From positions 559,309-623,308 of the forward strand of contig VZRZ01000394.1 in NCBI GenBank assembly GCA_013398175.1: a stretch of 64,000 bases of DNA. The letters run 5' to 3'. Below the pieces are notes generated by a model. It saw nothing but the letters and a program-made list of their open reading frames with translations, searched no databases and was not told the DNA's origin. The position numbers were made by a program, and so were the translations under genes. Origin of the DNA: Climacteris rufus. Lineage: Eukaryota > Chordata > Aves > Passeriformes > Climacteridae. Below are positions 23,501-36,582 of the stretch, piece after piece (positions within the stretch are counted from its first letter, which is position 1; every line of letters starts with the position of its first letter).

Positions 23501-25660
23501 ATGAGCAGTACTGAAAATACTGCAAAAACGGTGACAGATTCTTGGGAGGAGAATGGAATGTTTTCTTTCTTCCTCTAGCCATTATTAGTGGAGTTATTGC
23601 CCTCAAAAGATACTATTGCTTCCCCAGGACAGTGAGCCTCAGGCTGGTGCCAGTGAGGCTGAGCCCAGAGGAGTAAGGGACACTGGTGTGCTCCAAAATG
23701 AGCATCTTCAATGGGAGAACCACGCTGGTAACAGCCATCCATGTGGCAGTGAGTCAGCAGCCCACGGGGCACTTTGCCAGCCCAGTGCTGGCTCCAGTGT
23801 CTCCCAGTCTGACTTGGAAGTGGTTCCTGGGATGATATGCTGGAAACAAATCCTGGGCTCCTGAAAGGCTCCTGACCCGCTCAAAGCAGAGTTGGTTTTG
23901 AGCAAGGCAAAAAGGGATGATCTGTGCATCCTTTAATTTTCGCTGTGTGTGCACACACATCACTGTTAATGTGTTTCTGGATGCACTTGCCTGGCAGCTG
24001 GAAGATAGAGATGGTGCAGGAAGAGTTACTCAAGAAGTGTCAGCATGGACCTATGGGTGGGTTAATCAGCAAAATATCTATGGGTTGTGCTGACCTCCCC
24101 ATCTCTCCCTGGCTCTTCCAAATCAGGCTCAGCACTTCCTGGGAAGAAGGTTAGAAACAAATTTCCCAGTTATTTCCTACCATCAAATTTCAGAGCCTCC
24201 AGACCCCACAGACGGCTCTGCTACGAGCCTCAGATGAGCTCCATTTCTGCAATAGCTCCTCCAGAGGGAAAGAATTAGGAGGTTTAACACTTCTGGATGA
24301 CAGTCGCTGGAGCTGCTGTCAGATAAGAGGCACTGGCAGCCGGCACAGGAGCCAGGATCAAGGCAGGCTGCCTGATTCAGCCATCCCAGAAAAAAAACCC
24401 ATGTTTATAAAACCCACATGAAAAGGAATGAATTGCCAATTACGCAAAAGTCTTTAAATAAAGCAACACAAACCTTTCATGTGCAGCAGACAAATGATAC
24501 TTGGTCACTGGGAAATAATAAAGCAGATAGGGAGGCTGCGAGTGGGGAATGGAGGAAATCCATTTTCCAGAAGCAAGAAAAGGGCCTTGCTCGCTGGAAA
24601 GGATTAGCTGGATAAAGCCAAACACTTTTAAAAAAGAGCTGTGCTAGAAACTAAACATGCATCAAACAGAAACAGGAAAAAGACCCCAGACTGTAAGATC
24701 CAAGGAGCCACACTCTGCTTCTGCTCAGAAAGAAAAAACTGTCAAAAAAACATGCTGTGTAAACTTGCCACACACCCCAGATCTTCAACAGGCATTTATC
24801 AAATGAAACACACACCAAATGCAACTCTTCTGCCTAATCCCAAGTCAAACAGCCTTTGAGTTTCAGACCCTCAGGAAGAGATTTCCATATGATCCTCCTC
24901 TGTCTCCGTTTATGATTAGCCCTTCTAAATTTCAGCATTTATCTGACAAAACACATTGGGGAGGGCAGTCTTTTATCCTCAAAGCCTGTGTTTCTGCTTT
25001 TCCTTAGCTGCTGCTGCACCACTCTGCAGCTGCTCAACTTGGGAGGAAATGATTTTAGTCAAGACCCTTTGATTGACTGAACCCAGGATCTCTTTCCTGG
25101 TGATGCTAACCCCCAAGCCCTTGCATTATGTGGCAACACTGAAGCAAGCCAGCATTCACAGAAGGGGTTATAAATTCTGCCTCTGAGCCAAAATCTCACT
25201 TTTGGGGTGCAGTAATGCAAATAAAACGTGTGCCTGGGAGGTCCTACTGGCAATAGCTGTGTGGCCTGTCAGAGGGGTCTTTGTAGTTTTGGGAGGGAAT
25301 TTGTGGTGTCGAAACATTTCAGTCTGTCCTGGCAGAGCTGTCACACTGAGCCACTGCTGACTCCCGTGAGCAGCTGCAGAAGCACCAGTTCCACTTCCTG
25401 TCCTCCTGCAGCCCAGGGTATGGTCCTCATTACCCACCGATACGCTTCAAATGACATATTCATAAACCCCTGAGTCTGATCACAGCTAATTCACAGACAA
25501 AAAGGGAGTATATTTGCTTAATACACTGCTTTTTGCAAACACCCTGATTGTTCCCAGATGCATCTGGCTTTTCCCAGCAGCACCTGAGGTATGAGAGGAA
25601 ATAATTTCAGCTCCCCAGAGTCACTGGCTGAAGCTGTTTCAAGATGCTCCAGGAGCCCTC
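20541..25660. other. Single-copy DNA, nothing recognised
   Basis: Moderately GC-rich between 20.7 and 24 kb, which makes stop-free frames longer (up to 186 codons at 20747-21307 minus), but none has a domain. No repeat family or RNA gene is recognised. Confidence 0.5.
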
Positions 25661-25669
25661 CTGCATCCA

Positions 25670-26195
25670 TTTGAGGGAGCTGTACCCAGTTCTCTCCTTC
25701 CATCAGACCCAGCTTCTTCTGCTGGATTTTCCACACCAAAAAGGAGCACCACAAAGGTATTGGGGGGCTGGAGCAACTCTCCTATGAAAAGAAGAGGGGA
25801 GAGCTGGGGTTGCTCAGCCTGGAGAAGTAAAGGCTCCAGGGAAATCCCACTGCAGCCTTCCAGTACTTCGAGGGGTCTTATTAAAAAGAGGGAGAATAAG
25901 TTTTTATATGGCAGATAGAGATGGGACAAGGGTGAATGGTTTTAAACTAAAGAGGGAGAGATTTAGATTGGATGTTAGGAAGAAATTCTGTACTCAGAGA
26001 GTAGTGAGGCACTGGCACAGGTTTCCAGGAGGAGTTGTGGATGCCCCATCCCTGCAAGTGTTCAAGGTCAGGCTGGATGGGGCTCTGAACAACCAGTTTT
26101 AGTGAAAGGTGTCCCTGCCCTTGGCAGGGGGGATGGAACCAGAGTGTTTTTAAAGTCCCTTCCAACCCAAACCACTCTATGACTCTGTGATTCTA
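25670..26195 (+). mobile_element. CR1 retrotransposon, 3' end copy
   Basis: A 5'-truncated CR1 in plus orientation. It begins in decayed ORF2 C-terminal sequence (a remnant resembling the CR1 GAGCTGT...CCAGTTCT segment) and continues through the characteristic 3' region: GGGTTGCTCAGCCTGGAGAA near 25807, TTAGATTGGATGTTAGGAAG near 25963 and CCCTTCCAACCCAAACCACT near 26157. It ends in the short terminal repeats CTATGACT/CTGTGATT at about 26178-26193. Truncation from the 5' side is usual for this family. Point changes and small indels show that it is old and inactive. Confidence 0.93.
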
Positions 26196-27479
26196 CAAAA
26201 ATACAGCAGCAGGATCCCTGAACCCTTCTCTAAGCAGAACACCTGATATCACACACACAAGCACTGAAAGGCAACATAAAGCCAGATCCAGGTTACGCTT
26301 CTATTTTGATCTCACCTGTGGCAGAGAAATCAGTTCTGATTCCCAGTGCTCTTTCCTAAACTTTTCATAGGAGTGAAAAATCTACCAAGAAAGGTTGAGG
26401 TTGGTGGGAAGGATGAAATTTCACATGAGAATTGAAGAGACTGACTCCCCAGCAATTCAAGCCAATGCAGGTCTAGATGTTAAAGCCCAATAGAGCTGTA
26501 GAGGAACCTTTTTCATGGCAAAACCCAGCAAATCAGCCCTCTGTCCCAGTCTGTGACAAAGAACCCACAGGAAAATACAGCTTTGAAGTGACAGCCAGAA
26601 CCTTGGGCTTGGATTAACTTTTTATTTACAGCTTCTTATTTAATTCTACTACAAGATAAGGTAATAATAAAAAAAACCAACGGTGCACAGAACTTACAAA
26701 GCAACTTTTATCTGAAATCTCTGAATGATAAGATACAAACAATATGGGTCAGTAGGTGAGATTTCCCCTAGCAAAGTGCGTGTTACTCCCAGAGGGAGCC
26801 CAGTCCATTGAGGACCTGCTGGGACAGCCGCTCATCTTGGTAACCTCAGCCCACTCCTGCCCCTGTGGAGCAGCCCTAGGACCACCCAATGCTGGTGGCC
26901 ATTGGTTTGCCCATGCTTTACAGGCAAACAGAAGTCCTGTGCCCACATCTGCAAAGAATATCAATACTGGAGACATACTCAAGTCCAAAACATTCACTTT
27001 CTCTTCATCTTATCCAACCAAAAGTGATTTTGCCCTGAGTAGAAGCCACCTAACAGCATTGCCACTAAGCCAGAAAAGCATCTGAGATGCCTCAGTGGAC
27101 AATCCTGTACATACAGGGGCACAGGGGTACTGAGAGATCTGAGTGCTGCATGTAGCAGAGGTTACTGCTCTTTCTGGGCATGAATTTTTCATCATCACCC
27201 TCCTGGCTTTCCCCATTCCCACGTTACTTGAAAACAACAAAACGATTTGTTGTACTAATAAAATTCAACCATGGGTCACTTGCAAACTAGTTAGTGTGAT
27301 TTACAGAGCAATTCACTTCCTATATTGATTACAAGGAATTCCATTGAAGGTGTGATCAAACGCTTAAAAAACCATAATATCACATGTTCTCACTTCTGCT
27401 CACTCGGAAGTAGACACAGAGCTTCCCAAACCAGCCTCCTGGGCTGTCACCTTCCTGTGGTTTTTTAGTGTCATTGATT

Positions 27480-27640
27480 AAACCCCAAATAAGTAGGTTG
27501 GCCAGGGCAGCTGACATAGATTTCCTGCAGTGTATTTTAAGCTGTGATTATTAATATAGTGAGCAGTGCTTTAGCAGAGCTATTCTCCGATAGTCCATTC
27601 ATTTTTAATTGAACTAAGAAAAATTAGAAAAGGCATTTAG
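27480..27640. promoter_or_regulatory. Candidate conserved non-coding element
   Basis: An AT-rich block has TGATTATTAATATAG near 27545 and a CATTTTTAATTG stretch near 27600, with no repeat or coding pattern. Function is inferred from motif density only. Confidence 0.17.
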
Positions 27641-28257
27641 ATGAAATAGGAAGCCAAGTGCTGTGTCCTTGTGGTGAAGGTGACTGACTTTCCCCCCAGC
27701 CAGCTGCAAAGCATCAGAGAACCTGGTGCAGCCTATGCAGAGACCATTCGAGTGGTGTTTTGTTTTAATTAATCATCCTGATTTAACTGTTTTCATTCCA
27801 CCGCTGACCTGACTCATGGTTACCCAGGCACTCTCTGAACACACTGTCATGGGCAGCTGAGGGATTTCACCTCCTAGGTGACTGTGTGCTTAAAAAACAA
27901 TACCCATTAACAATTTTGTAATGGTATTTTTAAGCATCTTTCCAGAAAGCGAGGCTGAATGCACTTCCGGCGATTCAAGTCGCCTGCAGCCATCCCCATT
28001 CAGGTTTGCTCGTGCTGGGTAGGATCCTGCCCCCCTCCCAGCTTATCAGCTGTAGCCAGGGCATTTGGGTGCTATGGGAAGTTTCATTTCCTGCTGCTTT
28101 GGCTGCTTGTGGCTGGCCCAAAGCCTTTGTAAGAGGAAAGACATTCTTCTAATTCTTGTTATTAACCCATTGGGGATCTCTGAGGCAGGAGCTAAAATTA
28201 TCAGGAAAGTGTAGGATGCAATAGCCACCACCAGACTCTCATTGTTTCCAGTCTTCC

Positions 28258-28273
28258 TTTTTTTTTTTTTTTT
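28258..28273. repeat. Poly-T run (16 nt)
   Basis: An uninterrupted T16 followed by AATTAAAA. No retroposed body is recognised on either side. Confidence 0.9.
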
Positions 28274-31200
28274 AATTAAAACCTAAAGCAGATGAAACAC
28301 AGACTTATTTTAATGTCTATTTGTGTTTGACACATGAACCTACAAACAGTGCCTGCCTGTGGCACCACCACAGCCTCTTCTGCTGCCAGCCACGTTCCCA
28401 CTGCAGGTGGGTGCATGGGCACAGTCTCCTCCAGTGTGGAGCCCAGCAATTTGGGATGGGAAGTAGAGAAACTGGAGGTATTTTAAGCAGATGCAAGGCA
28501 TTACTCAAAGCTAAGCAATGCCTCAAAAAAATAGCTAAGTGATATAGTAACAGTGTCAAAAATGACCAGAGGTGATTTTTTATCTCATTGGCAGGGACTG
28601 GGACAGTTTTGGCTCAGACTAAAGTAAAAATATATCCTAAATTAGTCCTTCCCACAGATATACCTTTGCAGACCCTTCCCAGGCAGCACTAATGCATCTT
28701 CCCTGAGCTCTGCAGGCGATCACAGTGTGAGGCTGCTGAGAAAACCAGCTGAAACCCCTTTTCTCTCCCCTCCCTGGTGAAAACCCATGGCTACAGCAAA
28801 GTATCAATTGATGAAACGTGCAGTTCCTACCTGAACAAGGAGCTCCAGCTTCCTGTCATCAAGGAGGTGCACCTGGCATCTGCGACCCTCCGTCATCTGC
28901 AGAGAGAAGAGAGAGGCGCGTGTGTCAGGGGTTTGTTGTTCCAGCTCGGCACACGGCTGCTGGCTTCTCCCAGCACAAGTTGGAGGCTTTCATTTGATGC
29001 AGCGCTTTTGGTTTGTGCTTATTTACTTTTTTTTTATTAATCCCCCTTTTTTTTTGGCACCAGGAGAAAGAAAAGGCTGGAAGGAGAAAAAGGAAAGCCA
29101 CCCTGGTAGCTGTCATGGAGCAGCATCTGGCCCCTGCTTGGATGCAGCTGCTGGAAGAGGCTGTTCCAGTGTGTACAATGGGGGCAGGGGATGGTTTGCA
29201 GCACAGGGACCCTGACATTTCATACTGAGGCCCCCAGCTCTGCAGCTGGCTTGGCCGGCAGAGGAGACATCCAGACAAATTTCTCCAAGCCCCTCAACAG
29301 CAGTGATCCAGCCATGGCACAGGTAGGGTGGAGCAAGGCTCCTCCCTGGGCTGTGCTGAGGGCTGTGCTGTGCCCTGGAGTGGCACCAGCAGTTTATTTG
29401 GCCCTCAGTTCCAAAATGGGCTTGTCCTACTTGGGGCATCCTATTTAAGATGTACCACAGAAGCCACTGGTGATACCATTTTACAGGTCCAAAGGTGCTT
29501 CCACACCAGCATACTTCATTACAACAATTAACAAATAATATCAATAAAATTATTATGTATAAAATACTTCTATGAGATTTCCGAGGTCCATAGATTGGGG
29601 TCTTACGAAATAAATGAGCTGTGGTCTGAGGAAACTCCTCCACAGTGCATTTAGAAGCCCTTTCTTGCATAGAGCACTGTGAGCAAGGAGAAACTTTGCA
29701 GAGTTACAGATCCCAGCTCAGTCCCACAAAGCCCTTCGGGCACAGGCACAATCCCACTATCTGTTAATGGGATATGGACCTCCTTAAGCCTCTTTGGCTC
29801 TTGGAAATCCCTTTCTCAGCATGACTTAGGCAGCACACAGGCAACCCCCCAGTGTGGGCTCGCCCTACAACACTCATGCACACCTGGACCCACGTTGGCA
29901 CAGCCCCAGCACAGCCCCACAGCTCAGCTTAGTTCCCCAGAGACTCGCCACCCCCAGCCAAGGCACCTTCCTGTGCTTGCATGGATCCCCAGATCAATTG
30001 AATAATATTGCTTGCCATGGTGAGTCCTAAAGCATCACCAGAAGAGAGCAGAGGGTTCACAGGAGACTGGCAGGGGGCTTACAGACCAATGGTGACATGA
30101 ATGTCGCGGTGTCCTGGGCATTCCTGCCTTCATGCACCACCTCTTCTCAGTGCCAGATGAGCTGAGCCCCTGATGCAAAGCTGCCTTGCAGAGAGTGGGG
30201 AGATGTGGCCTTCAGGGTTAACTGAGGACAGCTCGGCTTTCTGCTTCAGCTCTGTGGGTTAAAAATCAGCTGCTCCTGTGCCTTGATGGGGCTGGATGTG
30301 CTGGCATCCAGGATGCAGTGGTGGATGCTCCACCATCAACTTTGTCCATTCAAGAATCCAGGCAACGTGTGGCCATTGCCATGGGACCTGCAACCTCAGC
30401 CATCTCCAGCAGCATCACCCTCATCCTGCTGTCTTTCAGCACAGGAGCCCATCAGCCTCTTCTGGGTGCTCCTGTCCTCCCTCTTGCCAGCTCTGTCCCG
30501 CAACCATCTGCCCCCTTCCTGGAGCCAGACCGGAGCAAGTCTTACCCTGGCCCCAGTCCCTCCCACAAAGCTAAAATTCGAATGTTCCAACAACTCAATT
30601 GAACCTCAAGCTGGCCATGCAAGATGCAGAGTCTATTACAAGAAAACTTCAGTCAAAATGAGCTTTTTCCCTTCAACCCACCCAAAATTTACAATCTTGG
30701 AATGTACAATCCAATGAGATGTGTGCAGATTTTACCCCTTTTTGTTATTCACATCAGCACGCTTCTGAGTATCCTGCACGCCAAATAACATCGCTTTCCT
30801 TCTCTTCTTCCATCAGCACAACTGGAGCCCTGGCATTGCAGCCAAAGGAAAAAAAAGCCTTGTAAAACAAGGCTTCTCATAAATGTCAGCCTGTTACCGC
30901 CGTGGCAATAAATTTTCTTATGAGAATTTCCTCTGGTAAGAAACATTATGCAAAATATGGCTTCTCCCAAGGTGTATTGCTTGGGGAGTGAGATTTTTCA
31001 CTTTAAACAGCTTTCAGCTCAGTTGTAAAGCTATGCCAGAGGCTCACAGAAGGGCTTTGCAATGGTTTCTCCTGCATGGAACAAGAGTTGTGTGGGTTGA
31101 GCTCACATGGAACCACAAGCTTCCTTCACTGGGCTTCCCCAGCAGATAAAACTGAGTGCCTGAGCTCTGCTTTAGCATCTCACTCACATCCTGTTACTGT

Positions 31201-33250
31201 CACATACCCACTGCATCCCCAAGATGGGGAGACTGCACTGACATTCCAGTTTTAATATGAGTTTACCTAAGGCAAGAGGTAAAGCCATGAGTTTCATGGT
31301 GATGGCAGAGATGGGAACACAGGGCAGCTTTCGTGTGTTACACTCCACTGGCTATAAGAAAGTTGAGGTAAGAATAAAAGAAAGTGAAAGGGGGAAGAGG
31401 GAAACTTTTCTGAGGTGTTTGACTGTGTGCTTTAGTGTTTCAGTGTTTCAGCAAAGTGCTTGCTTTCCGTGTGGAGCTTCTTTAGCTCTACATGCTTTCC
31501 CAACCTGGAGTTTCATAACCCCTTAGTGCTTTCACTGCTAAAAGAAATCCCAAATGCAAACAGCTGAGAACATGAATTTATATATCTGAATAAAGCAAAG
31601 CTCTGAAATGCAGCACATGATGGTTGACTAATTGAAAGGCATTTCGTGAACATCCCTTGGAGCTCAGCAGGACCACAGGTTGGAGATCTGCTACAGCATT
31701 TCCTTCCCCCAGCCATGGGGCTTTTCATTTCCCTTAGAAATGAACGCTGCTTTCCAAGAGAAAAGAAAAGAAGGTAGAGACAGGCTTCCTACTTGATATA
31801 AGCTAAAATATGATGGTCCTGCCCTCCTTCCTTTCTGCCTTATTATTCCACCAGGTGTCTGAAGCCCACATTATGTGCTTTTTTTGCATCGTCAGATCAA
31901 TACAAACTCTGCTAGTTTGTCAGAGCAAGAAACAGGAACATTTCAAAGCACAGCAAGAAGGCACTGATTTAGCACAGTCTGTCTGGGTAAAAGATGCTGC
32001 CTCTGATGCTGTGCAAATTGGCTGCTCTGCACACTGCCATGGATGTGGCTGTTGCTGGCTCTTGGGAAACGAGTCAGGGAATGTTTTCTTCTTCCCTGTG
32101 CAATCAGAGAAGGGAAATCAACACCAAAGCCCTATGGATGGGAGCAGGAGGTCACCAAGATGAGCTGAGCGGTAACAGAGTTTGGATGGACGAAAACTAC
32201 AGGAGTGAATTGAGGTTCTCCTTTCCCAAGGCTCTTACCCAGAGAAGGATGGGGAGAACTAAACTAAGAAAAACTTCAGCTGAGGCACAAAGGCGTATCT
32301 TTCCCTTCACCTTGGAAAAGCAAAATCCCAGCAAAAGGACAAGGGATGATGGTTGAACAGACTTGCTGACAGAAGTGGAGGACACTCGATGTGGCAGGGA
32401 AGCAGGAGAGTTCAGTTCTGATCAAGCCCTGGGTTTCACAGTGAGCTCAGTGAGGTTTCCTGTACCAACACAGCTCCCCACTTTCATTCTGGAGGGCAAG
32501 AGCCCTCCTCCCCAAATCCAGAAAATAAAAAGCCAAGTGTCTAGTTCAGCACAACAGCTGAAAGGCCCTTGATGCTCAAAGCAGCGAGAACCCTCAGACA
32601 TTTCATACTCAAGTGAGGTGAGACAATTCCTAGCTGAGTTCCACGGTTGTTCCTGCTGCTTGCTCAGCTGCAGCTCTGCCAGGATGCTGTATCCACATCA
32701 ATCCCTCAGATTTCCAGTGCTTCTCAAGACACGTGAAGGGGTGGGACTGTGTTACACATTCCTGAGTGCTAACAGTTCACCCATATGGCAGCGAGCTGCA
32801 CATGCTGGGTGTGAACATGAGCCACGTGCATCTCATGGGCCAGACTTAACACGAGTTCAGATGGAAATTACGCGCCAAAATGCAGAACACATTTTTCTCC
32901 CCCACAACAGCTCAGTAAGTCACATTTTTTTCTGAAAATCTGCCACTTCTTTTAGTGCCTGCCCATGCAGCATGACCTCCCAAGTGCTTGAAGAACTGAG
33001 CATGAGTGCTTTAAATAAGCTCTGTCATTTATATACATGAGTGTGTAAAGATTATGGATAATACATCTTCAGTACCCAAACACAGATACTGCTTGTAAGG
33101 CACGTGGAGATCTGAACCAATGTGTTTGTGTGGCTGAGATGGTGGATTAGTCTGCAGGAGGGCCGATCATACACCAGGCATGCATTCTTTCTCTGCTCCT
33201 TGGCTTCTGCACCTTGAGGACAGAAAAACTGATCCTGACCTTTGCAAAAC

Positions 33251-33350
33251 ATTTTGAGATCCATCAATGACAACAAGTTCTGACATACACGTTTGTTTGG
33301 ATTTTGAGATCCATCAGTGACAACAAGTTCTGACATACACGTTTGTTGAC
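33251..33350. repeat. 50-bp tandem duplication
   Basis: Two consecutive 50-bp copies (33251-33300 and 33301-33350) each begin ATTTTGAGATCCATCA. Over the first 47 bases they differ at one position (A versus G at the 17th base); the last three positions differ. The near identity and exact head-to-tail junction indicate a recent local duplication. The unit is not a known repeat to me. Confidence 0.97.
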
Positions 33351-34624
33351 TCTAATGCAGCGTTGTTACAGAAAGGAAATCTGCCTTGTGGTTACCCATG
33401 GGATCTTCTGAATCGCAGCTGTTTTTCTCAAGGAAAGGACGTTTGAGTTACCTTTATCACAAGGCTTTAAATCTCCTTGGGAGGCTCCTACCCAAATATT
33501 TACACAACGGGTTTCCTGGGGAAGGCAGGCTGGCGGCTGTTTTGCTTTGTGCCATGAGCTACTCTGATGACTGCCCTCCTCTCTATTCATCTTCAATGTA
33601 ACTCAAACATTGTCTCAGAGAATCCTATAAACTGTCCCTGACACAGCCCCAAAACCTTCACCATGCTCAGCTAATCCCTGTGCACCCATCACTTTGTCAC
33701 TAAATTATCACAACTGCCCACAAAACGGCTCCATCCAACACAAACAGCCAGGGCGATGGGAGGAAATGGCTCCAAAGAGAACTTTGCCCTTTCAAAATGA
33801 AAAAAACCCTCCTGGTGAAAGCGCCATCACACTAAATAACTCAAAGGCACCACATGCAAATGCTATTTACAATGTCAGTTCTATAAATACCCGTGGCATG
33901 TTTCATTAGCCAGTGACTGCAGGAATAAGGAAGAATACAGAGTGTTCTTCCTTGAATCAAATCAGAAATTATAATTGGAGGCAAGATCTTTCCTAAACAC
34001 TCACTGCCTCTATGGGACGGAGTTACTGTGCTGAATCCACAAAAATCTGTGTCACTCTGTCCGCTGTTTGGACAGAGCTGCTGAAAGGCAATAGGGAGAG
34101 ATGACAGCCCGCTGATTACAGTAAACTCTTAGATTAAACATCCTGCTCCCACTTGACCACTTCTTACTGCCTTCTCATCCTGGCAACTTCTAAGCTTGTA
34201 GAGAGAGGGAGGGAGGAAAAGCGGTGTGTTTTTGATGTCTGCACAGCTTTGTGCATGTGGCAGCACTTCACTCTGCTGAATCTGGGCCAGTCTTGCAAGC
34301 AGCTGCCTGTTGCACTGACCAGCTCTGCCTCTTCATGTGCCTGCATCCATCTGCCATCTCCTGTCCTACACTCACACGCTGGAGGAACGGATGATCTTTC
34401 TTTTTATGCCATGTGTTTGCAGAGCATCCTCCCCAGCTGCTGGTCTGCATCAGCACCTAATAAAGGTTACTGATAGTGGCTGGGATGAGGATGGCGAAGA
34501 GCTGAATCACACGTCTGACCTTTGATGGGGACCTGGAAGAGGGGACATGGCCACAGCTGACTCTGCACTCGGTGGGGAGCAGCACTGGCTGGGCTCTGCC
34601 CTTGGGGCTTGCTTGTTTTTGCAG

Positions 34625-34815
34625 TCACAGAATCATAGAATCATTAAGGTTTGAAAGACTTCCAAGAACATCAAATTCAGCCTTTGACTAAATCCCCCAT
34701 GCCCACTAAATCACATTAGGAAGTGACATATGAACTCGTTTTTCAAACACTTCCAGGGATGGTCACTCCGCTTCCCTGGAAAGCCTGTTCCAATGCTTAA
34801 ATCTGGTCCTTAAGG
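34625..34815 (-). mobile_element. CR1 retrotransposon, 3' end copy
   Basis: The left edge TCACAGAATCATAGAATCAT is the reverse complement of the CR1 3' terminal repeats, so the element lies on the minus strand. Body matches include the TTCCAGGGATGGTCACTCCG segment near 34753 and GAAAGCCTGTTCCAATGCTT near 34779. It is 5'-truncated and rather diverged, fading out near 34815. Confidence 0.9.
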
Positions 34816-35333
34816 TGTGACTCAATGGGGACAATACCTCATATAGAGGAGCAAGATGACTGTTGGTGCAAATCTGGTTCATCTGTCCCAGTCATGAGGC
34901 TTGCCCCCTGCCCTGCGCTGGTGAGCACATCACCATGGTTTGCAGCACTACTTGTGCCATCCTCTGGTCCAGTTCCAAAGCCCTCACACACACCCATTGC
35001 CCCTGCTCTTCCTCTTCACCAAAATGGGTCATATTCAGGCAGGCTGTCTTCCACCTGTGCCTCAGTGGCTTGAAGCTCTGAGGATGGGAGGCAGTCAGGA
35101 GAAACTGTTGTTTCTCAATACTGTCCTCATTTATAACATTTATTTCCATGTGTCTTTTCTAGACCAATGGTGGATAGTTGGCGGTGTTACTGTTTTTTCA
35201 AGAGGGAGAAAAATGATTTTAGTTTGGCCCAAGACTCTGGCTTAGTGAGCAGAGGTCTATACAACCTGTTCTGTCTGTCAAGGTCAGCAACACAGTCCAG
35301 AACACGGGCTGAGCTTTCTGAAATAAGCCAATA
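34816..35333. other. Single-copy spacer between two CR1 ends
   Basis: No gene or repeat recognised. Open frames here are short and overlap on both strands. Confidence 0.5.
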
Positions 35334-35400
35334 TAGAATCACAGAATGGTTTGGGTTGGAAGGGACCTTAAAGACCATCTGGTTCCAACCCCTGTGCCAC
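35334..35400 (-). mobile_element. CR1 3' terminal fragment
   Basis: A 67-bp stub of CR1 on the minus strand. It contains ATCACAGAATGGTTTGGGTT followed by GGAAGGGACCTTAAAGACCA and TTCCAACCCCTGTGCC. This is the classic avian CR1 3' end and is much closer to consensus than the nearby 34.6 kb copy, so it is probably a younger, severely truncated insertion. Confidence 0.92.
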
Positions 35401-36500
35401 TGTGAAGCTGAGAAGAAGGGTCCAGGAAAGATGCTGTAGATGTGGACGATGGTGATATGAGGAGAAGTAGCTGATGGCTGACGCATAATCAGACTTGACC
35501 TTCTAAAGAGTGTGGGTTTCCCTGTTATAGAAGTGCTTTGAGGGTCTGTGAAACACATGCACAGTCCATAGCTGGATTGAATGCCCAGAAAACATAGACT
35601 GACAAAGATGCAGCATGGCCTATAGGTTTGATAGGACTAGGGAAACATAACACTTGCAAGGTCTTTGGCCTTCCCTGCAAGCCTCTTTATACTACTCCTT
35701 GAAAAATTAATGTCTGTGCCAATGGATTAGGGAACAGAGGCAAAATTGTCAAAACCATGGTTACAGATACAGCTCTTAAAACCCTCTCCTATCCTACAGG
35801 AAGGGAGTGGTGCTTGACATTACCCATCGCACAGGGCATCTGCACAGGATGTGTTTAAGAGGGGTTCCATCAAGTGATGCCATCATTTCTGCAAACAGTC
35901 ATTTGTCAGGAGGGAAGGGAACAGCTTCAGTAATTAGAAAGCAAGAGGCCTCCTCGAGAAAGGAGGTGGGACGGTGTCAGCCACAGTATCACCCCATCGG
36001 AAGCACAACACGAACGGCGCGACCCAGCCATTGTGTGGGTGTCAACAGGGAGTGATGGGATAAAAATTAAGGCAAGCTACAGGCTGAGTGACCTGGTGAC
36101 TTCCCTGTTTTGTCTTAAGAGCGGACAAAAGAATTCCTGGCCTGCCCAGGAGCTCCTTGCTTCCTCCACACAGCGCTTTCCAGCCTTGCTCAGGCTCTGG
36201 CATCACCCAGGGACATCTGCACAGGTTATTTCTCATGCTTCCTCTAAACAGCACTCAGCAAAAATGCTCTGAATCAGCAAAGCACATAGCTGTGTCCATA
36301 AATCCCCTTTATTTCAGTGTGACATAAGCAAGTGTTTAAGTGGCTTACTGTATCAGGGCTCAAATGAAAAACCGTCTCCTATGCTCCTTAAGTCCATTTA
36401 CAACATCAAGCAATAACTCTCAGGCGAACTTTAAAGCCGGGAATGCCACGTCTTAACCTCAAAACACTTGGTACTTGAGCTGTGTAGTCAGAAGGAAATC
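35401..36500. other. Single-copy DNA
   Basis: No gene or repeat recognised. CpG frequency rises between about 35950 and 36030, ahead of the denser patch at 36.5 kb. Confidence 0.5.
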
Positions 36501-36511
36501 TAATTCTGGTG

Positions 36512-36582
36512 CCGCGTTCTAAACCGCGCGGGGCATCACCCGGCAGATGCCTGGATCACCGCTCCGAGCGCGCCCGGCCGCA
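36512..36582. promoter_or_regulatory. Isolated CpG-dense patch
   Basis: I count twelve CpG dinucleotides in about 70 bp, in clusters such as CCGCGCGG and GCGCGCCCGGCCG, inside otherwise CpG-poor DNA. It is too short for a standard CpG island. Retained CpGs suggest an unmethylated, protein-bound site, but function is inferred. The segment CCGCGCGGGGCAT is only a partial match to the CTCF core. Confidence 0.35.

Larger units (their letters stand above)
26196..33250. other. Single-copy DNA, no confirmed gene
   Basis: No gene or large repeat is recognised. Contents include an AT-rich candidate element (27480-27640), a T16 run (28258-28273) and T-rich sequence at 29028-29058. The longest frame (29113-29670 minus) has no domain and shows no coding signature that I can see. 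Confidence 0.5.

Noticed and set aside
29113..29670. 185-codon minus-strand open frame
   Set aside because: Several overlapping frames of similar quality lie on the plus strand, and no motif is recognisable.
36520..36560. CTCF site in the CpG-dense patch
   Set aside because: CCGCGCGGGGCAT is one base short of the core spacing, so it is only a partial match.
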